Below, piece by piece: positions 47,379 through 56,622 of a DNA stretch of 64,000 bases; positions within the stretch are counted from its first letter, which is position 1, and the number at the start of each line of letters is the position of its first letter. Position numbers and translations under genes: made by a program. The notes beneath the pieces are model-generated. The model was not told the origin of the DNA. It saw nothing but the letters and a program-made list of their open reading frames with translations, and ran no database searches. Source of the DNA: Spisula solida (lineage: Eukaryota; Mollusca; Bivalvia; Venerida; Mactridae); the NCBI GenBank assembly GCA_947247005.1, contig OX365957.1:9644817-9708816 (forward strand), read 5' to 3'.

Positions 47379-48403
47379 AGCTCACCTGAGCATGAAGTGC
47401 TCAAGGTGAGCTAATGTGATCACTCACCGTCCGTCGTCCGTCCGTCAGTCTGTACGTCCGTCCGTCCACACTTTCAAATGACATCTCCTCTTTGCCTGGA
47501 TGTTCCTGACATAGGGGGATTTAAAAATTGCTCAAATAAAGTTGATCCATCTAGAACTCTGGTTGCCATGGCAACCAGGTAACAAAACCTTTAAAAATCA
47601 TCTTCTAAGAAACCAGAAGGCATAGAGCTTAGATATTTAGCATGAAGCATTGCGTAGTGGAGCTTTGCCAAGATTGCTCAAATCATGACCCCCTGGTCAA
47701 TTAATTTTTTTTGTATAAGAGACATATAGAAAAAACTTTGAAAATCTTCTTCTCTGGAACCACAAGGCATAGAGCTTAGATATTAAGCATGTAGCATTGT
47801 CTAGTGGACCTCTACCAAGATTGCTCAAATTTTGACCCCCGTCAATATTGGCCCCACCCCAGACATCTCATTATTTTATATATATAAGAAATATATAGAA
47901 AAACTTTAAAAAATCTTCTCTGGAACCACAAGGCATAGAGCTTAGATATTTTGCTAGTAGCATTGTCTGGTGGACCTTTACCGAGATTGCTCAAATCATG
48001 ACCCTTGGGTCAATATTGGCCCCTCCCTGTGCCTCCCTTAATTTTACATAAGAGATATATAGAATGTTATTTTAAAAATCTTCTCTGGAACCACAAGGCA
48101 TAGATCTTAGATAGTTGGCTTGTAGCATTGTCTAGTGGACCTTTACCAAGATTGCCCAAATCATGACCCCTGGATCAATAAATATTGGGCCTCCCTTAAT
48201 TTTGTATAAGAGATATATAGAAAAAACTTTAAAAATCTTTTCAGAAACCACAAGGCATAGAATTTAGATATTTAGTATGTAGCATTGTCTAGAGGACCTC
48301 TACCAATTTTGCTCAAATCATGACCCCTGGGTCAATATTGGCACCATCCCGGACATCCTTCATTTTACATTATGTTATAGAAAAACTTCAAAATCTTCTT
48401 TTT
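47379..48403 (+). mobile_element. Hairpin-ended repeat, family b (5' part)
   Basis: AGCTCACCTGAGCATGAAG and TGCTCAAGGTGAGCT form a full 5' hairpin. GTCCGTCC leads directly into ACACTTTCAAATGACATCTC, without the MITE found at 34854. Five or so 178-bp units follow. The 3' end is cut where the next element begins. Confidence 0.78.
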
Positions 48404-49478
48404 AGCTCAAGGTGAGCTATTGTGATCACTCTCCGTCCGTACGCACCCACTTGTAGTTGTTGGATGTGGAACAATAGGCTATATTTGATTCTATTCATTC
48501 CATTGCTTATGGGGTGCAACATGTTGCTTATGGGGTGCATGTTCGTAGCGTCTCTTCCGCACACTGTGCGGGATGTTCTACTCCGAACAACTTACGAACA
48601 AAACAGAACTGTCCTGCACAGTGTGCAGAATGTTCTACTCCAAACACCTTACGAACAAAACGGAACAGAAAGTAAAATGTTTAAGATGACCAAAATTGTA
48701 GTTGCAGCCGTAATATTGAAGAACAAAATATGCATAATGATATATTTGAATGTGACTGTTTGCCTGCAATGCCCCATAATTGGAAAATAAATTTAATTTA
48801 TTCTATTTTATGACACAAGCGACCATTGTTCTTGCTGTAATCACGTGACTGTTCTGGCTGCACCACCTCTGTGGCGGGCACAGAAAGAACATGTTCTGAA
48901 CAGTGTTCCAGTTTGTTCGTAAGTGTGTTCCACTGTCCGGAATGTGCGGAACAGCGTTACGAATGCGCCCGGAGTTTTACAAACAAAAGTATGAACAAAA
49001 GAAAACCCCACAACGTCAAGTCAGTGAGAATGTCTGTATGTCTGTCGTACATCCGTCCACACTTTCAAATGACATCTTCTCTGAAACCGTTTGACTAATA
49101 TTGATGAAATTTTGCCTGGATGTTCCTGACATAGGGGGATTTAAAAATTGCTAAAATAAAGTTGATCCATCCAGAACTCTGGTTGGCATGGCAACCAGGT
49201 AACAAAACGTTTAAAAATCTTCGTCTAAGAAAGCACAAGGCATAAAGCTTAGATATTTAGCATGAAGCATTGCGTAGTGGACTTTTACCAAGATTGCTCA
49301 AATCATGACCCCCAGGTCAATATTGGCCCAGCCTGGGGGTCCCTTAATTTTGTATAAGAGATATATAGAAAAAACTTTAATAATCTCCTTTTCTGAAACC
49401 ACAAGGCTTTTCATATGTAACAATATCATGAGCAAGGTGATTCAGGTGAGCGATTCAGGGCCATAATGGCCCTCTTGT
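48404..49478 (+). mobile_element. Hairpin-ended repeat, family b, with MITE and 3' end
   Basis: The 5' hairpin has lost its inner stem (AGCTCAAGGTGAGCT remains). A 557-bp MITE sits in the GTCCGT region. The body is short, and the 3' end is CAGGTGAGCGATTC with the perfect hairpin AGGGCCATAATGGCCCT and CTTGTTT. Confidence 0.75.
48457..49013. mobile_element. Longer relative of the 120-bp MITE
   Basis: It begins TTGTTGGATGTGGAACAATA and ends AAAGAAAACCCCACAA, matching 34854-34973 at both ends. The extra middle has repeated TTCTACTCCGAACAACTTAC and AGTGTGCAGAATG segments. Its open frames match nothing known to me. Confidence 0.6.
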
Positions 49479-50001
49479 TTAATAATTTGATGCTCTCCCC
49501 TTATTACTTATCATTGGGAAAAAAGATAATTATACCCCCACAAAACCTAAGTTTGTGGAGGTATATAGGAGTCAGACTGTTGGTTTCAGGGTGATGACAT
49601 TAGTTAGGAATGAGATATTGGGATGAAACTTGCTGTATAGGTAGCGTGTGTGAATATGCCGCTCAGAATGGAAAATAGGGCTGTTAGTCATTTATTTACT
49701 AGATTGTTTTGCTTACATGAAAATATTTTTGATTGACCATAAGATATTAGTGACCTAGCTGGATAACATCAGAGAATGTATTGATGAATTTTTAGATGAA
49801 CAGTGTAGAAGAAGTCTCACTAGAAAATTCCTGTTTTAATACAGTATTTGGTATTTTTGTGGCATCTGAGGATCATTGAGCATTTCTTTGGAAATTCCCA
49901 AACGAACTCACTCCCCCTGCCCTCTGGAAATATTGCAATTGAATTGAAACATGCTTTATATTGCTTTAATACATGATAATGATATTTATTTATGATTTTA
50001 G
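49479..50001 (+). other. Intron; another 5'-hairpin repeat start near 49530
   Basis: TATACCCCCACAAAACC and AAGTTTGTGGAGGTATA at 49531-49564 form a hairpin followed by GGAGTCAG, which looks like the 5' end of a further repeat family. It fades out by about 49680. The stretch ends in the acceptor ATTTATGATTTTAG. Confidence 0.55.
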
Positions 50002-50143
50002 ATAATCCAGCTCTGACAGTAGGTTTGTCATGTGGAATTAGTCTTGCTGTCTGTATTCTTATGGTTATTGCGGTGTTCTGTTGTTTGCGAAACACTTCAC
50101 GGGGTAAAAAATGTTTTCAAACATGCAAAAAAATGGGCCGAAG
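50002..50143 (+). CDS. TNF receptor superfamily member, transmembrane exon
   Basis: The acceptor TATTTATGATTTTAG joins in phase 1 and gives DNPALTV followed by a hydrophobic stretch of about 22 residues (GLSCGISLAVCILMVIAVFC), then basic RNTSRGKKCFQTCKKMGR. This is a type I single-pass membrane segment with a positive stop-transfer on the cytoplasmic side, as expected after TNFR cysteine-rich domains. Several cysteines at the inner face (CC, C, C) could be acylated; that is inference. The donor AGGTGAGTC after 50143 is close to consensus, phase 2. Confidence 0.87.
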
Positions 50144-50504
50144 GTGAGTCTACTATATTTAGAAGGTGTTCTACTGTAGTTGATTTTCAAGGGTCATTTT
50201 AAACTGGAATTTACCATTTTACTAACTAATGTTCTCAGGATAGCAATATATTTTGTATACATAGGATTTGTCTTGAGATGTCTTTGGAAATTAACAATTT
50301 TTAAATGAGTCTAGAACATGTTTTTTAGCATATTGGCTATGCTGGTCTCTAGGCCACATCTTAATGAATTAAACTTGATCAGGTTGATTGCCTCTATGAC
50401 ATCTTTGAGGACGTAGAAACTAGGTCATGTGGCATCAAAAACTAAGTCACTGTGTCAATCAAAGATAATACTTGTGAGCATGAATTAATTTACTTTTGTT
50501 TCAG
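50144..50504 (+). other. Short intron with decayed repeat
   Basis: It runs from GTGAGT to TTTTGTTTCAG. Around 50345-50460, GATCAGGTTGATTGCCTC and AAACTAGGTCATGTGGCATC are remnants of a family a/f-like unit. Confidence 0.65.
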
Positions 50505-50563
50505 TAGCCAGACTGATGAAAAAGATGCATGCAAGCTTGTTCTCCTGAATGGTGATGGTACAG
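50505..50563 (+). CDS. TNF receptor superfamily member, small cytoplasmic exon
   Basis: Acceptor TACTTTTGTTTCAG and donor CAGGTAATG are both good, and the phases fit (in 2, out 1). It encodes SQTDEKDACKLVLLNGDGT, with no motif I recognise as a TRAF-binding site. Small phase-compatible exons of this kind link the membrane segment to downstream signalling domains. Confidence rests on splice signals and frame only. Confidence 0.72.
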
Positions 50564-50934
50564 GTAATGTCTTACAGTTGTCTATCTCACCTCACATTCT
50601 CTGTTTCTATATCACATCTCAATACAATGTTGTTTGTTCCCAAGCAAAATGTTGTTATAAAGAATATGTCAGTATACCAAATTTTGCTAGAAGGTTGGTT
50701 TGGTGTGAACATAGAGAGTTTCATAGAAGTCAATCCATGATACATATTTAGTTTATTATTAAAGATTCATAATCAGACAGAAGTTAATCAGACAGGTTGT
50801 GTCAATCAATTATCAATTATATAATCAAATTGCATTGGGGCTTAACATGGCCCCTATAATACACTTTGTTTGTCCTGCAAGGTAATATGAGGAAATATAT
50901 TCTAGCTAATTTATGTCCAGTGTATAAAAGACAG

Positions 50935-51330
50935 GACTATAGGTTTGCTCTCTGTCTGTCCGTCAGTCCGTCTGTCAAAAATCTGGATCCTGACATAACT
51001 CAAACAGTTTCCTAGCTAGGTTTATGAAACTTGGTATGTGAATAGAGGACAATAAGGGGATTATGCACATCCGAATGCCGAGCATAGCCTTTATTTGCCA
51101 GTCAGCTTTCTGCTTAAATATGGCAGGCATATATTTATATGTGCCTCCACCTGGATTTGAACCCTGTCGCAAGATTAGACGCCATGCACGCTAACCATTG
51201 AGCTACGGAGGCAAACATATTTTGATTCTGACAAAGACTGTGGTTTCTATGGAGACAGAAAGAGTGAAAAATGGCAAACCAGTAGGAGACTTCTGTATTG
51301 CTTGCAATTCTTATTGACTTGTTTCTATAT
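50935..51330 (+). mobile_element. Hairpin-ended repeat, family e, interrupted
   Basis: GTCCGTCAGTCCGTCTGTC and AATCTGGATCCTGACATAAC start a body that matches 63222-63631. It ends with the hairpin ATTGCTTGCAAT, then TCTTATTGACTTGT. It is interrupted at 51072-51212 by a tRNA-like insertion absent from the other copy. Confidence 0.75.
51072..51212 (-). mobile_element. Short insertion with a tRNA-Arg-like head (SINE or tRNA pseudogene)
   Basis: On the minus strand 51212-51142 reads like a 71-nt tRNA: acceptor GCCTCCG pairs with TGGAGGC, the A-box region is TAGCTCAATGGTTAGCG, and the B box is GGGTTCAAATCC. The anticodon position would be TCT (Arg), but position 33 is G instead of T and the T-stem is poorly paired, so it is probably not functional. 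About 70 more bases (to 51072) complete an insertion relative to 63350-63360, where ATTATGCACGTCTAAAAATA is continuous. This fits a short tRNA-derived SINE. Confidence 0.65.
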
Positions 51331-51690
51331 AAAGTATCTTATGCTGTAATCTGGAAGTTCAAGAAAGAGTTTTAGAAAGAGATCTTAGTTCAGAGAACAA
51401 AGAGGATTTACTTGTGTGAATGAATAAGTCAGACATAATATAACAGAACAATGACCTTATTAAGGATACAGTTGTATACATCCAACATATAAAAGCTGGT
51501 TCAAATATAGGTAAAGGGAGATCACTGTGTTAGATAAGTAATATACTTATAGTTATCTCCCTTAGCAAGATGATGTTCTTAAAGTTCATGAATAAACACT
51601 GTAAGTAAAAATCAAGCATTGCTATAAATATCAGAGTAAGAAATACTGTAAAATAGTTTTGTATTTTGCTGGCTTAGAAGAGTAGTGTCG
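51331..51690 (+). other. Intron, nothing assigned
   Basis: AT-rich, with the near-inverted pair AGGGAGATCACTGTG and AGTTATCTCCCTT near 51515-51565. No gene. Confidence 0.5.
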
Positions 51691-53575
51691 TTAGTGCTAC
51701 TTACGACCTATTAAACTCAAACTCAACACTAAACGCTTATATTCACTCATAAAGAATGCCAAACAAGACAGCCAAGGTATTGCTCCCTTAAGAGATCAGA
51801 CCAGTGGTAAAATAGAGTCTGATAACACCGCCAAGGCCAACATCCTGAACAAGCCATTCCAATCAGTCTTTTCAGGTGTCTCAACTCTATCTCTGCCCCA
51901 GCTTTGTAGGAATGTCCTTGGGAACTCCAAATACCCGACCATGCCCGAAATAGAAATAGACCCAAATGGTGTCCTTAAGTTACTTCAAAACCTAAAAGTG
52001 GATAAGGCTGCTGGCCCGGACTTGATCAAGCCTATAATACCGCCATGAGATCCTTGATATCATATCGCTTATCTTCTAAAGATCCCTGAATACTGGTCAA
52101 CTACTGTCCGACTTGAAGAAAGCAAACGTAGCCCCTCTATTCAAGAAAGGTGATAATAGTGACCCTGCTAATTATCAACCTATATCACTCACTTGCATTC
52201 TGTGTAAACTCCTTGAACACATGATTGCATCAAGCCTATCCACTCACTTCACCAAACGCAACATTCTCTATAAGCTTCAACACAGGTTCCGTGAAAAACG
52301 GTCCTGTGAGACTCAGCTCATAGAGTTAGTTGATGATCTAGCTAAGGATCTCTCCTCAGGTAAACAATCTGACCTTATATTATTAGACTTTAGCAAAGCG
52401 TTTGATAAGGTCAACCCCCAGAAACTACTATACAAACTCCAAGAACACGGTGTCCCCAGTCAAATTCTATCCTGGATCGAGTCATTTTTAGTAGGCAGTA
52501 GTGGTAAATGGTCACACTTCTGATCAGGTTCCAGTAACTTCAGGTGTCCCACAGGGGTCCGTACTTGGACCATTACTCTTCCTGCTTTATATGAATGACC
52601 TTCCTAACAAACTCACTTCCCAGGTACGGCTGTTTGCTGATGACAAAGCTGCTTACCTTGTAGTCACCTTCCTCTCAGATTGCCATGCCTTACAAACTGA
52701 CCTGCTACAACTTGAACACTGGAAAAGTCAATGGGATATGGAATTTAACCCCAGTAAGTGTCAGGTTCTCCATATCTCAAGGAGCAGAAACCCAATCAAA
52801 TTTCCGTACATGCTCCATGGTTAAACTCTTTCTCAGTCACAAATGACCTCAGATGGAACACCCACATAAACAGAATAACAACACAAGCAAACAAAACACT
52901 TGGCTTCCTCACCGTAACATCAAAACAAAACATGAAAACATAAAATCTCTAGCATACAAAACACTAGTTCGACCACAACTAGAATATGCATCACCCGTTT
53001 GGTCACCACATACAGGTCAACATTAACAAGCTGGAAATGATACAAAGACGTGCTATTAGATGGGTAAAAAATGACTACTCCCGATATACCAGCGTATCGA
53101 ATTTACAGAATACACTAGGATGGAGCTCCCTTGAGAACAGACGCCTTGCCTCCAAGCTAGTCTCCTTCTACAAGATTTATAATAATCTTGTATGTACATC
53201 TCTCCCAGCCTACCAGGTCAACAAGGCACATGCACCCCAATAGTCTCCGCCCCATTCAAGCCAACTCGGACTTCTTCAAGTTTTCCGTCTTCCCCCATAC
53301 CACAATCCTGTGGAAAAGGTTACCTTCCCACATTGCGACCCTGACTGATCTTGAATTATTTAAGCAGTCAGTGGCCAGGATTTATCAGTGATACCCAGCA
53401 GTTGTTTTTATCTTATCTTTTACCTTTTACTATTTTTAACATTTTAACCATGTCTAGCCGGAAGCTTTCGCTTCTAGTTTTTATCGTCACTCTTTTTACT
53501 TTTAACTATCCGGCGTGCACCCTGCCAAAAATACTCGGAAAAGGCATTTGGCAGTACATAAAGATAGAGATATAA
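51691..53575 (+). pseudogene. Broken LINE reverse transcriptase (Jockey/CR1-like)
   Basis: Translated pieces in order: KVDKAAGPDLIKP near 52000; NVAPLFKKGDNSDPANYQPI at 52120; LLDFSKAFDKV at 52380 (first catalytic Asp); SGVPQGSVLGPLLFLLYMND at 52540; FADD at 52635 (catalytic pair); NPSKCQVLHIS; then C-terminal parts ending LELFKQSVARIYQ at 53391. These are the standard motifs of LINE reverse transcriptases. Frame changes occur near 52100, 52500 and 52780 and there are further breaks after that, so no functional protein is made. The endonuclease and 5' end are missing. It ends in a TTGGCA-type hairpin near 53525-53555. It lies in a receptor intron on the same strand. Confidence 0.88.
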
Positions 53576-53611
53576 GACCCATACATATTTTCATGAAAAT
53601 CAGAACAGGTC

Positions 53612-53998
53612 ATGAGGTGGACAAGTGGTTTAGTGGTAAGGGCTACTCACGGCTGATTTGAAGGTTGTGGGTTCGATCCCTACTCCATACGGTCAAAAAC
53701 AGAAATGCTTTTCAGTGTTTCCCACCTCACATAACTAAAATTACTAACAGTCTTTGGACGAGATGTTAAGCAAGGTCCCGTGTATGATGCTTTACATGTG
53801 TATGATGCCTTATATCGGCACGTAAAAGAACCAGGGATGCTTCTGGAACTGGGGCATTTTCTGAATCATGCACTATCCCCCATAAACAAAAGAGACTAGC
53901 CTGTTCTTGGGGCCTCTCCCATATGAATTTCCGGTGGCCCATATGGATTTTCGGTGGTGAGGATAAATAAAAGCAAATGATAAAAAAAAAAATAAGAA
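53612..53998 (+). mobile_element. tRNA-derived SINE
   Basis: A box TGGTTTAGTGGTAAGG at 53627 and B box GGTTCGATCCC at 53670 mark a tRNA head. A central part with GACGAGATGTTAAGC, AAGGTCCCGTGTATGATG and CGGCACGTAAAAGAACC resembles the conserved middle domain of a SINE superfamily widespread in marine invertebrates (Meta-type, from memory). The tail is A-rich (AATGATAAAAAAAAAAATA). The copy appears nearly full length. Confidence 0.8.
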
Positions 53999-54087
53999 GA
54001 ACAGGTCATGTTGACAAAACTGAACTAGACAAAGCTTGTTTTTCTTTAAGTAAAGAGTAGTTTCCAAACAGTTCTTTCTTGATTTAT

Positions 54088-54697
54088 CCAGCGTTCAGAT
54101 CTGTGTCTTATACTGGGCCTCCAGCACTCAGATCTGTGTCTGATACTGGACCTCCAGCACTCAGATCTGTGTCTTATACTGGACCTCCAGCACTCAGATC
54201 TGTGTCTTATACTGGACCTCCAGCACTCAGATCAGAGTCTTAACTGGACCTCCAGCACTCAGATCAGAGTCTTATACTGGACCTCCAGCACTCAGATCAG
54301 AGTCTTATACTTGACCTCCAGTACTCAGATCTGTGTCTTATACTGGACCTCCAGCACTCAGATCTGTGTCTTATACTGGGCCTCCAGCACTCAGATCTGA
54401 GTCTTATACTGGACCTCCAGCACTCAGATCTGTGTCTTATACTGGGCCTCCAGCACTCAGATCTGTGTCTTATACTGGGCCTCCAGCACTCAGATCTGAG
54501 TCTTATACTGGACCTCCAGCACTCAGATCTGTGTCTTATACTGGGCCTCCAGCACTCAGTTCTGTGTCTTATACTAGGCCTCCAGCACTCAGATCTGTGT
54601 CTTATACTGGGCCTCCAGCACTCAGATCTGTGTCTTATACTGGACCTCCAGCACTCAGATCTGTGTCTTATACTGGACCTCCAGCTATCAGATCACT
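54088..54697 (+). repeat. 33-bp minisatellite, about 18 copies
   Basis: The unit has CACTCAGATCTGTGTCTTAT and ACTGGACCTCCAG. Variation is limited to GTG/GAG, GGA/GGG and a few other sites. All frames stay open because 33 is a multiple of three, so the long open frames (for example SYTGPPALRSV repeats) are not evidence of coding. The right flank is GATCACTCAAAAAAAAAACT. The same array recurs at 61119-61936. Confidence 0.93.
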
Positions 54698-54794
54698 CAA
54701 AAAAAAAACTACTTAGTAAAATGTTATTACTTATTTTAAGTAATGTTCAGTATTACTTAAGAAATAAAAATCTGTTCGCATATTTTGTCGATGA

Positions 54795-54894
54795 ATAAAA
54801 CATGGACAGGAGTTCGGATGCGGAAAAATTAAATCACGAGTGCGTAGCACGAGTGATTTAATTTTCCGCATCCGAACGAGTGCCCGTGTTTTAT
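54795..54894. repeat. Long palindrome
   Basis: GTTCGGATGCGGAAAAATTA then AATCAC pairs with GTGATTTAATTTTCCGCATC and CGAAC around a short CGAGTGCGTAGCACGA centre. Outer ATAAAACA and TGTTTTAT extend the arms to about 45 bp with mismatches. Confidence 0.85.
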
Positions 54895-55099
54895 CCCCGA
54901 CTAAATACAAGAACAGAGTTTTTATTTCGATTCTAAATACGATAATATACCGCACTATTTAACTGTGCGCATTCCATTTTCACCCATTTGACATTTAACA
55001 TAATTCCACGCTGAAATTGCGTGGCTTATTAGCTGGTACAATTACCTCCCTCGTTAATGAAAACGACCTTCGTAATTTTCCGAAGGAAATAATTCATTT

Positions 55100-55216
55100 T
55101 AAGTTATAGTTAGAACATATTAAGTAAATTTTAATGATTAAAAAGGTCGGAGCGAGCGAAGCGAAGCGAGGCCTTTTTAGTCATTAAAATTAACTTAATA
55201 TGTTCTAACTAACTTA
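55100..55216. repeat. Second long palindrome
   Basis: Arms of about 45-50 bp: TAAGTTATAGTTAGAACATA, TTAAGTAAATTTTAATGA and TTAAAAAGG pair with CCTTTTTAGTCATTAAAATT, AACTTAATATGTTCTAACTA and ACTTA. The loop is rich in GCGAGCGAAGCGAAGCGAG. Confidence 0.85.
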
Positions 55217-55972
55217 GAATATAACATTCTGCATTCTGATTGGCCGATAGAAATTAGCGCCAACGCATGACGTCAAGTCTGTGAAGAGAAAATTTTAATG
55301 ATTAAATTTTCATTTAACCGCGAAAATGCGGCGTTTTCATTGGCTCATAATGTAGGTTATATTCTAAACATTGAAACAATTTTTATAACACGAGTATAGG
55401 GTAGCTATTTAATGAAATGAAAAATATAAATGAATTGATTATCAGAAGTTTTTATGAAACTTAGTTTCGAGATTATATTGGAGTTTCTAAAAATAGATGC
55501 ATCATAGCTGTGACACTGGATACCCGTGTGTCTTGTCTTGTCATCGCGTTTCGTTGAAGATTTACTATAAATTTTACGTTCATTCATTCATAAATATGTC
55601 ATGGATACGGGGCGTAAATAGAAACAGCCAATTTGATACCATGTTTTATGGGGGTAATAAAACATGGCTAGGTCTGGTCTATATTTAATGGATTAATCCG
55701 CAGATCGTGTTAGAATTACTTTTTAAGCTATAGTAATATAATACTACTTGAAGTAATTATGCTTCTTAAAGTAATTTAATCTGAGGGGAACTTCTACTTT
55801 TAAGTATTTATATTACTTAAAATTTGTATGAACAATAATGTTGTACAGTATAGAATTTGCAATCAGAGTATACAGCCCAGTAAAATAAGTTAGGGCAATT
55901 TTATCACAATATCTCAGACCCCTAACTAAAATTTAAATGTTGAGCGGAAAATGATTTTCCATTTTAGTTAAA
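55217..55972 (+). other. Intron, no gene seen
   Basis: AT-rich. ATTGGCCGATAGAAATTAGC near 55241 and TACTTGAAGTAATTATGC near 55743 resemble other repeats in the window. No coding support. Confidence 0.45.
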
Positions 55973-56622
55973 CAGTGGAACCCCGCTAATCTGGACCCCT
56001 CCAATCCAGATTTCCCTCTAATCCGGGCGGATCTGTTGGTCCCGAATATTCTTATTCATGTTTTAATACGTTTTTACCCCTCGGATCCGGAACCCCTCCA
56101 CTCCGGACCCCGGACAAAATTACAAGGATTTATCATATATTTGCTCTAAAATTGACCCCTCGGATCTGGACAATCGATTTGAACATTGCCCAGGCCAATG
56201 TTTTGGCAGGTGTCAATGTGTTGTATATTCGCACCATCGTATATGCAATTAAAATAGTCTGATCAATTAACGGTTGTAACATCAACAATACGCAGTGTCG
56301 GTGTGTACGTGTTATCGACACGGGTGTGAAAATCACAATTTGGGAAATTAAATATTATCATTTTAAAAGCGCTAATTGACAGCGTTTATTGACTTACTCA
56401 ATTAATTAAAAGACTATAGCTGCATTGTTTTGTCTACAGGGAGGTAAGTTGAATCGAATACAGGTCCCCTTAATGTTTAATTTTGAGAAGGTCGTTATCG
56501 ACATCAAAGGAAAACAATTTGGACGTTCTCAGTTTGGATAAATCTACGAGTAAATGCAATAAAAATCCATCAAAATGCATTTGACGGATAGTCATTCTTT
56601 TACAGAATTTCATATGATAATC

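Noticed and set aside
51142..51212. Functional tRNA-Arg gene
   Set aside because: Position 33 is G instead of T, the T-stem and D-stem are poorly paired, and the segment is part of a larger insertion. I list it as tRNA-derived.
54333..54716. 127-codon SYTGPPALRSV repeat frame, possibly collagen-like
   Set aside because: The same minisatellite as at 61 kb; the peptide is a by-product of the DNA repeat.
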